NCBI GenBank assembly: GCA_016178505.1
Contig: JACOTG010000005.1
Span: 1-64,000, forward strand
Reading direction: 5' to 3'
DNA length: 64,000 nucleotides
Source: Planctomycetota bacterium
Lineage (GTDB): Bacteria; Planctomycetota; JACOTG01
This document shows, piece after piece, positions 36,582-44,831 of the stretch. Within the stretch, counting starts at the first letter, position 1; every line of letters starts with the position of its first letter. Position numbers and translations under genes: made by a program. The notes under the pieces were generated by a model. That model searched no databases. It was not told the DNA's origin and was given only the letters and a program-made list of their open reading frames with translations.

Positions 36582-37066
36582 CTCACCCCGGAGAACTGCG
36601 TCGTCTGTTCGAACGTCTCGCGGATGCGGTTCTTGATCTCCACGAAACTCTTCACACGTGCCCCGAGCGACGGATCGTTTCCCGGGTTGGAAGCGAAGGG
36701 AAAGGTCAGCGTTTGTCCGCCGGTTTCGAGGACGATCAATCCTTTCGTCTTGCCTCTGACGCCGGGATCGTCCGGCGAGATGTTGGCTGAATAGTCCCAG
36801 AACTTCTGGCTTCGCATGAACGCGAGGAGTGCCGCGATCTGATCGTCCGGGATCAGCTTCAGACCCCGCGGAAGCGTTCCCTTCTCACGCTGCGAGCAAA
36901 ACGGCTCCATCGACTCGGAGGCGAGCGCGAGTTCGACGTTGTGGGCGAGATCGATGTATCGCACGCGCGCGCCGCCCGACGCGACTTGCTCGCGGGGTGT
37001 CGCGCAAGCGACGAAGAGTGCCGTCGTCAACACGAGGAGTCCACGAGCGAAGGATGACCGTCGCAT
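36578..37066 (-). CDS. Putative lipoprotein, first gene of kdsB-pyrG operon
   Basis: 162 residues. N-terminal signal RRSSFARGLLVLTTALFVAC ends in a lipobox-like Cys near residue 21. The mature part has a short alpha/beta pattern (LIPDDQIAALLAFMRSQKFWDYS, then GLIVLETGGQTLTF) and a helical tail. It overlaps kdsB by 4 bp and so is co-translated with it. The family is unknown to me; a role near LPS synthesis is only suggested by position. Confidence 0.6.
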   Translation of the reverse strand: MRRSSFARGLLVLTTALFVACATPREQVASGGARVRYIDLAHNVELALASESMEPFCSQREKGTLPRGLKLIPDDQIAALLAFMRSQKFWDYSANISPDDPGVRGKTKGLIVLETGGQTLTFPFASNPGNDPSLGARVKSFVEIKNRIRETFEQTTQFSGVR

Positions 37067-37137
37067 GGGAGTTCTTGTCGTAGTGAAGAATTGCGGCCCG
37101 CCGGACCGTCCGGCGCGCCATCAGGTATGGGAAGAGC

Positions 37138-37165
37138 ATTCTAGGGGCATGCATCCCGGAGTCAA
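37138..37165 (-). promoter_or_regulatory. Promoter of lipoprotein-kdsB-pyrG operon
   Basis: On the minus strand TTGACT (37160-37165), a 16-nt spacer and TAGAAT (37138-37143), about 70 nt upstream of the start codon. Confidence 0.55.
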
Positions 37166-37210
37166 GGGCGCGTCAACGCAGCCATCGATCGAGTCGAACA
37201 CGTCGGTGAT

Positions 37211-37240
37211 TTGACGGTCTGCGAGAGAGTCGAGTAAACT
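37211..37240 (+). promoter_or_regulatory. Promoter of methyltransferase-kinase pair
   Basis: TTGACG (37211-37216), an 18-nt spacer and TAAACT (37235-37240), leaving a leader of about 170 nt before 37416. The 349-nt gap 37067-37415 otherwise holds no gene or clear structure. Confidence 0.45.
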
Positions 37241-37415
37241 GCAGACTGGCTGGTCGCTGGCAGCCGGTAGCAGGCAGACGGATAGAAGGACCGCGAGTTC
37301 GCGAGACGGGCGCATGCGCGAACTCACCTTCGATCTCGCGCGACGCGCAAGGCGAGCCCCGCGCAACGGACGGTCTCGACCCGAGAGAAGAGAAGGGCAA
37401 GGATTTACCCGAGAG

Positions 37416-37982
37416 ATGGCTGCATCGTTTCGTCCGACCCGTCGACGGTTGTTCGCCTACTCGTTCGTCGCGCTGCTCGTCTGGTCTTCCGCGCCGACAT
37501 TCGAGTGGTGGTGCGCCGGCGCCGCGATCGTTGCATGCGGCCTCGCGTTGCGCGTGTGGGCGACGGGCTACTTGCACAAGAACCATCGCCTGACGACGCA
37601 GGGGCCGTACGCCTTCATCCGCCATCCTCTCTACGCAGGCACGCTCATCTGCACTGCCGGTCTCGTCGTCGCCGCTTCGGGTTCACCCGGTACGGCGGAT
37701 CCCGTGATCGCGGCCATGGGGGCGGCGGGCGTCGCGGTGTATTTCCTCTATTACTTGCCCTACAAGTCGCGCGTCGAAGCCGATCGACTCGTGCGGCGAT
37801 TTGGTGCGGCGGCCGAGCCGTACCTCCGCCAAGTCCCGAACCTGCTTCCGGTGCGCGCGCCGTATCGAGGGGAACCTGCGCGTTGGAGCGTCGGGCGTGT
37901 TCTCGCGAACAACGAGCAATGGAATTTTCTCGCCGTTACGGCCGCACTCGCCGTGATTTGGCTGAGGGGAACGCTCGCGTGA
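37416..37982 (+). CDS. Isoprenylcysteine methyltransferase-like membrane protein
   Basis: 188 residues with about five hydrophobic helices. The family core TTQGPYAFIRHPLYAGTLI is clear (the RHPxY motif near residue 70), followed by the E-A-R pattern late in the protein (RVEADRLVRRFG). These integral membrane methyltransferases use S-adenosylmethionine on lipid or isoprenyl substrates. The ATG at 37416 is the first start before the first helix. Translation of the kinase downstream is coupled by GTGA. Confidence 0.85.
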   Translation: MAASFRPTRRRLFAYSFVALLVWSSAPTFEWWCAGAAIVACGLALRVWATGYLHKNHRLTTQGPYAFIRHPLYAGTLICTAGLVVAASGSPGTADPVIAAMGAAGVAVYFLYYLPYKSRVEADRLVRRFGAAAEPYLRQVPNLLPVRAPYRGEPARWSVGRVLANNEQWNFLAVTAALAVIWLRGTLA

Positions 37983-38677
37983 TTCACGATCTCACTCGGA
38001 AGCACTGCGCGTCCCGTCGGATCCGCCCTCTCGTCGAACGAGCGTCCTGGCGCGCCGACGTGTGGCTCGTGCATTCGTCACGCGGTTTCATCGTGGTGAA
38101 GGATTTCTTCGAGCGCGGTTTCGTCATGCGAAACGTATTCGGTCCGATTCTCATCCGCCGCGAAGCCCGCGCGTATCGCCGGCTCGAAGGGATCGAGGGC
38201 ATTCCGCGATTCCTCGGACGCCTCGACCGCCACGCACTCGTCCTCGAATACATCGAGGGGCGAACGCTCAGCGGGCGCGAGCGCGGACGCCTCGATGGCG
38301 CCTTCTTCGCCGAAATGGACGCCACGCTGCGTCGCATCCACGATCGCGGAATCGTGCATTGCGACCTGCGACAAAAGCGAAACGTGCTCGTCACGCCGGA
38401 CGACCGACCGATCATCGTCGATTTCGCTGCGTCCGTGCGATTCGGGCGCGGCCCGATCTCTCGCGCGTGTCTCGTCCCTCTCCTCGGTTGGATCGACCGC
38501 GGCGGTGTCCTGAAACTCAGAAACCGAGTTGCTCCGGAATGTGCGTCGCCGCGCGAGCGGTCCCTCGCACGGCTCGTGAAATGGCTCGGCCGGCTGTGGC
38601 TCCCCTCAGCGGTCCGGCGACTTCGTACACGCGGAAATCTAGCGCCGCTCCAGGAGTCGAATCGCCCGGGATATTGA
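37979..38677 (+). CDS. KdkA/RIO-like small kinase, probably lipopolysaccharide kinase
   Basis: 232 residues, starting at GTG that overlaps the stop of the methyltransferase gene. Protein-kinase-like signature: a nucleotide loop region with FIVVKDFF (Lys), the catalytic loop IVHCDLRQKRNVLV (about 124-137), and IIVDFAAS in place of DFG. The short length and HxDLRxxN loop resemble KDO/heptose kinases (KdkA, WaaP) that phosphorylate the lipid A core. The neighbouring kdsB is consistent with that. Confidence 0.72.
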   Translation: MIHDLTRKHCASRRIRPLVERASWRADVWLVHSSRGFIVVKDFFERGFVMRNVFGPILIRREARAYRRLEGIEGIPRFLGRLDRHALVLEYIEGRTLSGRERGRLDGAFFAEMDATLRRIHDRGIVHCDLRQKRNVLVTPDDRPIIVDFAASVRFGRGPISRACLVPLLGWIDRGGVLKLRNRVAPECASPRERSLARLVKWLGRLWLPSAVRRLRTRGNLAPLQESNRPGY

Positions 38678-38701
38678 CTGCTGGAGACAACGACTTACAA
38701 T
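38674..38701 (+). promoter_or_regulatory. Promoter of LysM gene
   Basis: TTGACT (38674-38679), a 16-nt spacer and TACAAT (38696-38701), overlapping the last codons of the kinase gene and leaving a leader of about 130 nt. Confidence 0.55.
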
Positions 38702-38838
38702 CTCGCCGTTTCGAACGGGCGGTTGACCCTCACTTTCAGTGAAACGAAAGACGGAACGGCGTCGTTCTGGGCGGAACGAGCTGTTCTCGGGTGTGTCGGC
38801 GGACAGGGGTAAACCGCGTTACTGAAGGGAGGGAGCAC

Positions 38839-39663
38839 ATGGGCAATCTCGAAAAGATCCTGGTCGGAATCATCATCGTCACCATCGTCGCCATTCTCGG
38901 ATTGGCGATCTGGGGACTCGGCGGACACGACACGACGAAGCATCCGGGGACGATTTCACCTCCCGCGGTGACGACGCCGGAAAAGGAGCCGATTCCCGAG
39001 ACGGTCAGCCCCAGCACGACGCCTGCGGTCACCGAGATTCCGTCGTCACCCGCGCCGTCGACGGAAGTCTCCAAGATCGCAAACGGGTTCGGCGATCTCG
39101 TGAAGCAGACGAGCGGAACGGCACCGGGAACGAGCTCGACGTCGGGCGGAACGACGACCGCGACGGACAATCCCTCCGCTTCCGCGACGCCCGCAGTGAA
39201 GCGCATCGATCCGTATCCGACGCTCGCCGAGCAGGCGCACAAATACGGCGTCAAGAAGGGCGACACCTACCAGAAGATCGCTCGCTCGGTTCTCGGCGAC
39301 GCGGGTCGATGGCACGAGATCTACGATCTCAATCGGGACATTCCGCCGAGCAAGCTCCACCCGGGCATGACGCTCGTCGTGCCTGCAAAAGCAGACCTTG
39401 CTGCCGGGACCTCGCCGCCAACGAAGTCGGCCCCGCCGACGCCGCGAGAAACGCCGAAGGAAACCGTTGCGTCATCGGCGAATGCCGCGAGCGCGAGCGA
39501 CGGAACACACACGGTGAAAAAGGGTGAGACGCTCTACGGCATCGCGCGCGAGTATCTGCACGATGGCAGCAAGTGGAAGCTGATCGCCGCTGCGAACCCG
39601 GACAAGATTCGTGGCTCTTCCGAGATCGTGGCTGGAACGACGCTGCGAATCCCGAGGCGCTGA
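38839..39663 (+). CDS. Membrane-anchored protein with two LysM domains
   Basis: 274 residues. N-terminal transmembrane anchor (ILVGIIIVTIVAILGLAIWG) without a cleavage site. A long Thr/Ser/Pro-rich linker (about 30-125) leads to LysM 1 (about 135-180, KKGDTYQKIARSVLGDAGRW) and LysM 2 (about 222-272, VKKGETLYGIAREYLHDG). LysM domains bind peptidoglycan, so this protein probably tethers the inner membrane to the wall. Strong ribosome site GGGAGG before the ATG. A textbook terminator follows 24 nt after the stop. Confidence 0.88.
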   Translation: MGNLEKILVGIIIVTIVAILGLAIWGLGGHDTTKHPGTISPPAVTTPEKEPIPETVSPSTTPAVTEIPSSPAPSTEVSKIANGFGDLVKQTSGTAPGTSSTSGGTTTATDNPSASATPAVKRIDPYPTLAEQAHKYGVKKGDTYQKIARSVLGDAGRWHEIYDLNRDIPPSKLHPGMTLVVPAKADLAAGTSPPTKSAPPTPRETPKETVASSANAASASDGTHTVKKGETLYGIAREYLHDGSKWKLIAAANPDKIRGSSEIVAGTTLRIPRR

Positions 39664-39686
39664 ACGCGGCCACTGCGAATCGTTCG

Positions 39687-39721
39687 AACCGCCCGCGGCC
39701 AATACCCGCGGGCGGTTTTTT
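39687..39721 (+). terminator. Rho-independent terminator after LysM gene
   Basis: 12-bp stem (39687-39698 with 39706-39717), loop of 7, then a T run. The same hairpin lies just past the opposite-strand NtrC gene and may serve it weakly. Confidence 0.9.
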
Positions 39722-39728
39722 CGTGCGC

Positions 39729-41093
39729 TCACGAAGGGTTTCGAAGCAGGTCGTATTTCTCGAGCTTCTTGTAGAGATTCGACCGAGGCGTTTGGATTTG
39801 CTCCGCCGTTCGCTTGATGTTCCAACCGTTCTCGCGGAGCTTGCGCTTCAGGAACGCAACCTCGGCTCTCTCCTTGAAGTCCTCCAAGGTCGGGATCGTC
39901 AGCAGGCCCTCGATCGACTCCCCTTCCGAGGAGGACGCCGATTGGGCGAGCACGGCGCCGACGTCGGATTCGCTCACCACGCTCCCGGGGGCGAGGATCG
40001 CGAGGCGCTCCACGACGTTTCGAAGCTCGCGAACGTTCCCCGGCCAATCGTGGCGCTCGAGCGCGTGGACGGCGGCCGCGGAGAGCTTTTTCGATTCGAT
40101 TTCGTTTCGGCGCGCCGCGTCCTCCATCAACTGCGCTGCAAGTGGAGCCACGTCCTCGCGTCGTTCGCGAAGCGGCGGTACGTGGATCGGAACGACGTTC
40201 AACCGGTAGAAGAGGTCTTCGCGAAAGGCACCGGCTTTGACCGCCTTGGGTAGATCCTTGTTCGTAGCTGCAACGACGCGCACGTCGACTTGGATCGAAG
40301 ATTGCCCGCCGACTCGCTGAATCCTCTGCTGTTCGAGCACGCGCAACACCTTCGCCTGCGCCTCGAGCGACATGTCGCCGATCTCGTCGAGGAACAGTGT
40401 GCCTTTGTCGGCCAACTCGAACTTTCCCTTCTTGAGCGCGTTGGCTCCCGTGAATGCACCGCGCTCGTGCCCGAAGAGTTCGCTTTCGATGAGCTGCCCG
40501 GGAATGGCCGCACAATTCACGTCGACGAACGGTCCGGTGCGGCCGCTGCGAAAATGAACGCGGCGAGCCACCAACTCCTTGCCGGTTCCATTCTCACCCG
40601 ACACGAGAACGCGAGCGTCGGTGCGTGCGACACGGTCGATCGTCGCGAGGATCTGGAGCATCGCTGGGCTCTCTGCGAGAATCTCGAACCCGGAATCGAC
40701 CTCGGCTTTCAGCAGCCTGTTCTGGCGTTCGAGCTCGGTCTGCCGGATCGCATTTCGAAGCGTGACGAGAACGCGATCTCGGTCGAGCGGCTTGGCGAGA
40801 AAATCGAAGGCGCCCTTCTTCGTTGCCTCCACCGCCGTCTCGATCGTTCCGTGTCCCGAGATCATGATGACGGGACATTCCGGGCGCTTCGCCCGAATTT
40901 CTCCGAGGACTTCGATGCCATCCTTGTCCGGCATCTTGATGTCGAGAAGGACGACGTCGATCGGCTCGCGCTCGAGAACTTCCATGGCCTCTCGCCCGTT
41001 CGCTGCGAGATTCACGACGTAGTGTTCGTACGCCAGGATCATTTCGAGCGAGTCACGGATCGCTTCTTCGTCGTCGACGATCAGGACGTGCAT
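39729..41093 (-). CDS. NtrC-family sigma-54 response regulator
   Basis: 454 residues. Receiver domain (1-120) with phosphorylation site Asp51 and Lys at LAKPLD. Sigma-54 AAA+ domain with Walker A GENGTGKE (166-173) and the sigma-54-contacting loop GAFTGA (212-217), then LFLDEIGDM. The C-terminal Fis-type helix-turn-helix ends in [13 protein letters not shown]. It activates sigma-54 promoters in response to a sensor kinase that is not in the window. Ribosome site AAGGAGA before the ATG. Confidence 0.95.
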   Translation of the reverse strand: MHVLIVDDEEAIRDSLEMILAYEHYVVNLAANGREAMEVLEREPIDVVLLDIKMPDKDGIEVLGEIRAKRPECPVIMISGHGTIETAVEATKKGAFDFLAKPLDRDRVLVTLRNAIRQTELERQNRLLKAEVDSGFEILAESPAMLQILATIDRVARTDARVLVSGENGTGKELVARRVHFRSGRTGPFVDVNCAAIPGQLIESELFGHERGAFTGANALKKGKFELADKGTLFLDEIGDMSLEAQAKVLRVLEQQRIQRVGGQSSIQVDVRVVAATNKDLPKAVKAGAFREDLFYRLNVVPIHVPPLRERREDVAPLAAQLMEDAARRNEIESKKLSAAAVHALERHDWPGNVRELRNVVERLAILAPGSVVSESDVGAVLAQSASSSEGESIEGLLTIPTLEDFKERAEVAFLKRKLRENGWNIKRTAEQIQTPRSNLYKKLEKYDLLRNPS

Positions 41094-41177
41094 GGGCGTC
41101 TCCTTTCGCGGAGGGATCTTACCGCGAACATCGGACGCGCAATCTTCGAGTCTCCGGTGTGGGAGATCTCGGCTCGA

Positions 41178-41447
41178 CTAAACAGCTGCAGGCGTGAGTA
41201 CTTGGGGCTTTGGTCGCACGAGTGGCTTCGTGAGGCGACCTTTCTTGATGCACTTCGCGCAAATCTTGATTCGCTTCGGGGATCCGTCGACCACGGCTCG
41301 GACGGTTTGCAGGTTGGGGCGGAACTTGCGTTTCGATCGCCCGGTGATCTTCTTGCCGACGCCGCCCTTCCTCTTCGCGAGACCGCGTCGCGTCACTTGA
41401 TAACCCGCTGCGGTTCGTTTGCCGCAATATGCGCATTCGTACGACAT
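41178..41447 (-). CDS. rpmB: Ribosomal protein bL28
   Basis: 89 residues. bL28 of the large subunit, with the zinc ribbon kept: CAYC at the N-terminus (YECAYCGKRTAAGYQV) and CAKC in KICAKCIKK, the zinc-binding C+ form. The core KFRPNLQTVRAV is typical. A strong promoter lies about 110 nt upstream. Confidence 0.95.
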   Translation of the reverse strand: MSYECAYCGKRTAAGYQVTRRGLAKRKGGVGKKITGRSKRKFRPNLQTVRAVVDGSPKRIKICAKCIKKGRLTKPLVRPKPQVLTPAAV

Positions 41448-41556
41448 CGGTTGCCTCCTCGATCGTCCTCAGGGGCTCACGCGCTCGGCTCGGTCGCTCG
41501 TAGGCGCGTCGTCGCAGGGCGGCGAAACGCCGACCGCCGGCAGACAAAGGGGCGGG

Positions 41557-41585
41557 ATTATAGTGTTCGGCGACGTCCTCGCCAA
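41557..41585 (-). promoter_or_regulatory. Promoter of rpmB
   Basis: On the minus strand TTGGCG (41580-41585), a 17-nt spacer and TATAAT (41557-41562), giving a leader of about 100 nt before rpmB. Confidence 0.65.
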
Positions 41586-41652
41586 CGGGATTTCCCCGCG
41601 CGCCCGCCCGCGTGCGTTGTCGGATCGGGAGTCGCGCGGCTAGACTGCGATC

Positions 41653-42192
41653 ATGGGAGACATTCGAACATGCGAGCCGGCGCGACTCTTCGTCGCGATC
41701 CTCAGCCGTCACCGCTCGCTCCTAGACGAGGTTCGAGCCGTGCTCGCGCGGGACCACGGGCCCGTCGCGACGGCGAGCGACGTCTTCCCGTTCGGCTGGA
41801 CCGAGTACTACCGGTCGACCATGGGATCGGACCTCTTGCGCCTCCTTCTCGTCTTCGAAAGGAGCTTCGATCCCGGCCGGCTCGTGGACGCCAAGATTCA
41901 AACCAACGAAATCGAGCACGACGTCGAAGCCCGTGGCGGTTTTCCGGAAGCGAGACCGGTGAACGTCGATCCCGGCTACCTCACGCAATCGAAGCTGGTT
42001 CTCGCCTCGACGAAGGATCATGCGCATCGGGTCTATTTGGGAAGCGGTGTGCACGGCGAGGTGACGCTCGCTTTTCACGACGGTGCCTACCGTCCTCATC
42101 CTTGGACCTATCCCGACTATCGCAGCGACCTCTACGCAAGGTTTCTCATGAACGCTCGGGCAGCGCTCCGGCATTCGCTGTCGGCGCCGTAG
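41653..42192 (+). CDS. DUF4416 protein
   Basis: 179 residues. Matches DUF4416: PARLFVAILSRHRSLLDEV at the start, the segment FPFGWTEYYRSTMG, a VDAKIQTNEIE region and the end RPHPWTYPDYRS. The function is unknown; the family is found in Planctomycetota, Deltaproteobacteria and other lineages. It stands upstream of a TPR gene that has its own promoter. Confidence 0.82.
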   Translation: MGDIRTCEPARLFVAILSRHRSLLDEVRAVLARDHGPVATASDVFPFGWTEYYRSTMGSDLLRLLLVFERSFDPGRLVDAKIQTNEIEHDVEARGGFPEARPVNVDPGYLTQSKLVLASTKDHAHRVYLGSGVHGEVTLAFHDGAYRPHPWTYPDYRSDLYARFLMNARAALRHSLSAP

Positions 42193-42227
42193 CACTCCGG
42201 CGACAAAAAAAAGGCTGCCGCTCGCGC

Positions 42228-42255
42228 TTGAACGCTTCGTTGGGTCTGCTACGAT
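42228..42255 (+). promoter_or_regulatory. Promoter of TPR gene
   Basis: TTGAAC (42228-42233), a 16-nt spacer and TACGAT (42250-42255), about 58 nt before the start at 42313. Confidence 0.5.
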
Positions 42256-42312
42256 AGCCCACTGAGCGAAATGTGATAGAGACGCTCGAAGGGCTCCTCG
42301 CAAATCAATCCA

Positions 42313-42882
42313 ATGGCGCGCATCTTCGAAGGGATCGTGCAGGCGACGTGGAGAGGCCTCGTCGTTCCCTTTCAACATCTGTCCGGACTGTTCTGGCTCC
42401 GGGTGAACTCTCCACACCGAGCGCGTCTGGCATTCAGTCGAGTCCTCGAGATTCGATCGGATCACTACGGCGCTTGCTTGGGCCTCGGGCGCGCGCTCTT
42501 GCGCCTCGAGGAATTCGATGGGGCCGCCATAGCCTTCCAGCGAGCGCGGCGCATCGCGCCGATCCGGTTCGATTCGACGCGGGAAGCCATGTTCCTCATG
42601 CAGGAACGCGAGGCGCTCAAGGATCTCGAGGACGCCTACGACGACGGGGCCTTCGATCGGGAGCCGGGCTCCTACCTACAGCTCCCGACTTCTTTCGTAG
42701 CGCCACCGCCCTCGAGCCGCACGGAGGGCGCGACTCGCAAGCAGCCGCGCAGCAACACCAAAGCGTTCCGATTCAAAGATTTCGGCAGCTTCGAGGAGTA
42801 CCGCCGATTTCGCGACGTGCCTCCGATTCGCCGCGAAGACATCGCGACGATCGATTGGGACCGATTCTTGGACGAGATCTAG
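42313..42882 (+). CDS. TPR-like protein, unknown
   Basis: 189 residues. One or two TPR-like helix pairs are visible (RARLAFSRVLEIRSDHYGACLGLGRALLRLEEFDGAAIAFQ), then a flexible region rich in Ser and Pro and a C-terminal part ending in IATIDWDRFLDEI. Possibly an adaptor. The glycine riboswitch begins 66 nt after its stop. No family assignment. Confidence 0.6.
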   Translation: MARIFEGIVQATWRGLVVPFQHLSGLFWLRVNSPHRARLAFSRVLEIRSDHYGACLGLGRALLRLEEFDGAAIAFQRARRIAPIRFDSTREAMFLMQEREALKDLEDAYDDGAFDREPGSYLQLPTSFVAPPPSSRTEGATRKQPRSNTKAFRFKDFGSFEEYRRFRDVPPIRREDIATIDWDRFLDEI

Positions 42883-42947
42883 CGGCGGTAGCCGGCGGCC
42901 GTTTTCGTTCTTTCAAAATCCCTGGTTGGTCGGTTTCGATTGACGAT

Positions 42948-43096
42948 CGCAGGAGAGCCTCCGCGCCGATCCATGCGGAGCACCGAAGGGGCAAGCCCCA
43001 GGGCGAAACTCTCAGGTACCCGAACTGCGATCCGACGACCCTCTGGAAGTTGCATCGTACAGGGGACGTGCTTCACGTGAAGACGTCCCCTTTTTT
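42948..43096 (+). promoter_or_regulatory. Glycine riboswitch with ghost aptamer and terminator
   Basis: Aptamer at 42948-43029: P1 CGCAG/CTGCG, the core GGAGAG, the segment CACCGAAGGGGCAA, and GCGAAACTCTCAGG. A short ghost stem follows (43039-43045 with 43060-43065). The right arm of that stem reuses the G tract of a terminator hairpin (43062-43069 with 43083-43090, then six T). Glycine should favour the aptamer plus ghost stem over the terminator, giving an ON switch for gcvT, as known for single-aptamer glycine riboswitches. Confidence 0.93.
43062..43096 (+). terminator. Riboswitch expression-platform terminator
   Basis: GGGGACGT pairs with ACGTCCCC around an inner CTTCA/TGAAG stem, followed by TTTTTT at 43091-43096. 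Mutually exclusive with the ghost-aptamer stem. Confidence 0.88.
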
Positions 43097-43131
43097 CGTT
43101 TTCATGACGCGTCCTCACTTCGTGGAGGAGT

Positions 43132-43185
43132 GTGCTGAACGAGACCACCCTTCACGACGAGGACTCGAGCCGCGAGGCACGATGA
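43132..43185 (+). CDS. Leader mini-ORF 1, copy of gcvT start
   Basis: GTG at 43132 follows a strong GGAGGAG ribosome site. It encodes MLNETTLHDEDSSREAR, a near copy of the first residues of GcvT, then TGA at 43183-43185 overlapping the ATG of mini-ORF 2 (ATGA). It is part of a 50-bp tandem repeat. The best ribosome site of the leader belongs to this ORF, not to gcvT. Confidence 0.6.
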   Translation: MLNETTLHDEDSSREAR

Positions 43186-43235
43186 TGAACGAGATCGCAC
43201 TTCACGACGAGCACGAGGACCGCGAGGCACGATGA
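43182..43235 (+). CDS. Leader mini-ORF 2, copy of gcvT start
   Basis: ATG at 43182 encodes MMNEIALHDEHEDREAR and stops at TGA 43233-43235, overlapping the gcvT ATG at 43232. Each junction is stop/start ATGA with a GAGG site just upstream, so ribosomes could pass from mini-ORF 1 to 2 to gcvT by re-initiation. Confidence 0.6.
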   Translation: MMNEIALHDEHEDREAR

Positions 43236-44383
43236 TGCACGAAACCGCACTTCACGACGAGCACGTGCGAGCTGGCGCTCGCATGGTCGAGTTCGGCGGA
43301 TGGGAGATGCCCGTTCAGTACACCTCGATCCTAGAAGAGCACCTCGCCGTGCGGCAGCGCGCCGGGATGTTCGACCTCAGCCACATGGGGCGCTACGCGA
43401 TCCGCGGCGCCGGTGCGCTCGCCGCACTCGAGCGCGTGTGCACGGTACGCGTCGCCTCGATCTCTCCGCGCGGGATCAAGTACTCGCTCCTGTGCCGCGA
43501 AGACGGTGGAATCCTCGACGACATCCTCGTCTACAACGGCTCGCTGGTCACCGGAGGCACGGACGAGTACTCGGTCGTCGTGAACGCGGGGAATCGCAAG
43601 CGCGACTTCGACTGGATCGAGACGGCTTGCCGGCAACACGGAGCGACGCTCGTGGATCGAAGCTCCGACGTCTCGATGATCGCCGTGCAAGGAGCGAAGT
43701 CGGTCGAGATGCTCGAACGGCTCGCAGACGTCGATTTGGATGCGCTCGCCTACTACTCCCTCTCGCCGGGGATCGTTGCCGGTGAGTCGATGGTCGTCTC
43801 GCGAACGGGATACACCGGTGACGACGGATTCGAGATGTATGTGCCGACGCCGGCGGTGAAGCGAGTTTGGTCGCGCGTGCTCGATGCCGGACGCCCCCAA
43901 GGCCTCGTGCTGGCCGGGCTCGGCGCGCGCGACTCGTTGCGGACCGAAGCCGGGATGCCGCTCTACGGACACGAAATCGGCCTCGAGGTGAACCCGTTCG
44001 AGGCGCGGCTGTCGTGGGCGGTCGATCTCGAAAAGGATGTGATCGGTCGCGCGGCGCTCGCGGCAATCAAGGAACGCGGCGCCCTTCGGCGCATCGCCGG
44101 GTTCGTCGCAGCGGGAAAGCGAATCCCTCGACAAGGATCTGCCGTCTTTTCGGGCGATCGACGCGTCGGTGAGGTCACGAGCGGGACGCGAACCCCACTC
44201 ACCGATCGGAACATCGGAATGGCAATGCTCGAGGCGAGCATCTCCGTCGTGGGCACGGTGCTGCACGCGGACGTCCGAGGTGATCGCGAGCCGATTCGAA
44301 TCGAGAAGCTGCCCTTTTACTCGCGCCATCGCCGACCGGGTGCCGCGAAGGAAGAGGCTGCGGCGCGCGCCAAGCCCGCGTGA
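43232..44383 (+). CDS. gcvT: Aminomethyltransferase, glycine cleavage T protein
   Basis: 383 residues. Transfers the methylene group from lipoylated GcvH to tetrahydrofolate, releasing ammonia. The N-terminal ETALHDEHVRAGARMVEFGGWEMPVQY and DLSHMG motifs are typical, as are VSRTGYTGDDGFEM and LGARDSLRTEAGMPLYGHE with the catalytic Asp nearby. The first 10 residues are also encoded twice upstream in the leader repeats. gcvH follows 58 nt later; gcvP is not in the window. Confidence 0.95.
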   Translation: MMHETALHDEHVRAGARMVEFGGWEMPVQYTSILEEHLAVRQRAGMFDLSHMGRYAIRGAGALAALERVCTVRVASISPRGIKYSLLCREDGGILDDILVYNGSLVTGGTDEYSVVVNAGNRKRDFDWIETACRQHGATLVDRSSDVSMIAVQGAKSVEMLERLADVDLDALAYYSLSPGIVAGESMVVSRTGYTGDDGFEMYVPTPAVKRVWSRVLDAGRPQGLVLAGLGARDSLRTEAGMPLYGHEIGLEVNPFEARLSWAVDLEKDVIGRAALAAIKERGALRRIAGFVAAGKRIPRQGSAVFSGDRRVGEVTSGTRTPLTDRNIGMAMLEASISVVGTVLHADVRGDREPIRIEKLPFYSRHRRPGAAKEEAAARAKPA

Positions 44384-44441
44384 TCGCGGCGGCGGTTGGA
44401 GTCAGCAGTCAAATCAAAGAGGCGGTAAACAGGAGGAATCG

Positions 44442-44831
44442 ATGAGACCGCAGGATCTCAAGTACACGAAGACCCACGAGTGGGTGAAGGTGGAAGGCGA
44501 CACGGCGACGATCGGCATCACCGACTTCGCGGCGTCCCATCTGTCCGACCTCGTCTACCTCGACCTTCCGGAGGTTCAGGACTCGACGACTGCCGGCAAG
44601 TGCTTCGCGGAGATCGAGTCGGTGAAAGCGGTGGCCGACATCTACGCCCCAGTCACGGGGGAAGTCGTCGCCATCAACGCCGAAGCTCCCGACGATCTCG
44701 AGAAGATCTCGCGCGACCCGTTCGGCGCCGGCTGGTTGGTGAAGATCAAGCTCGCGAAAACCGAAGAGCTGCGCGATCTCTTGACGGTCGAGCAGTACGA
44801 GAAGTTTGTCGAACAGGAAAGCAAGAAGTGA
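44442..44831 (+). CDS. gcvH: Glycine cleavage H protein
   Basis: 129 residues. Carries the lipoyl arm on Lys62 in FAEIESVKAVADIY, shuttling aminomethyl groups between GcvP and GcvT. N-terminus YTKTHEWVKVEGDTATIGI is typical. Strong ribosome site AGGAGG. The stop overlaps the GTG of the next gene (GTGA), so carrier and lipoylating enzyme are made together. Confidence 0.96.
   Translation: MRPQDLKYTKTHEWVKVEGDTATIGITDFAASHLSDLVYLDLPEVQDSTTAGKCFAEIESVKAVADIYAPVTGEVVAINAEAPDDLEKISRDPFGAGWLVKIKLAKTEELRDLLTVEQYEKFVEQESKK

Noticed and set aside
43030-43065. Full second glycine aptamer
   Set aside because: Only the basal stem remains; the conserved core of a second aptamer is missing.
43132-43285. 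CRISPR array from the 50-bp repeats
   Set aside because: Only three direct copies without spacers; they are copies of the gcvT start codons.
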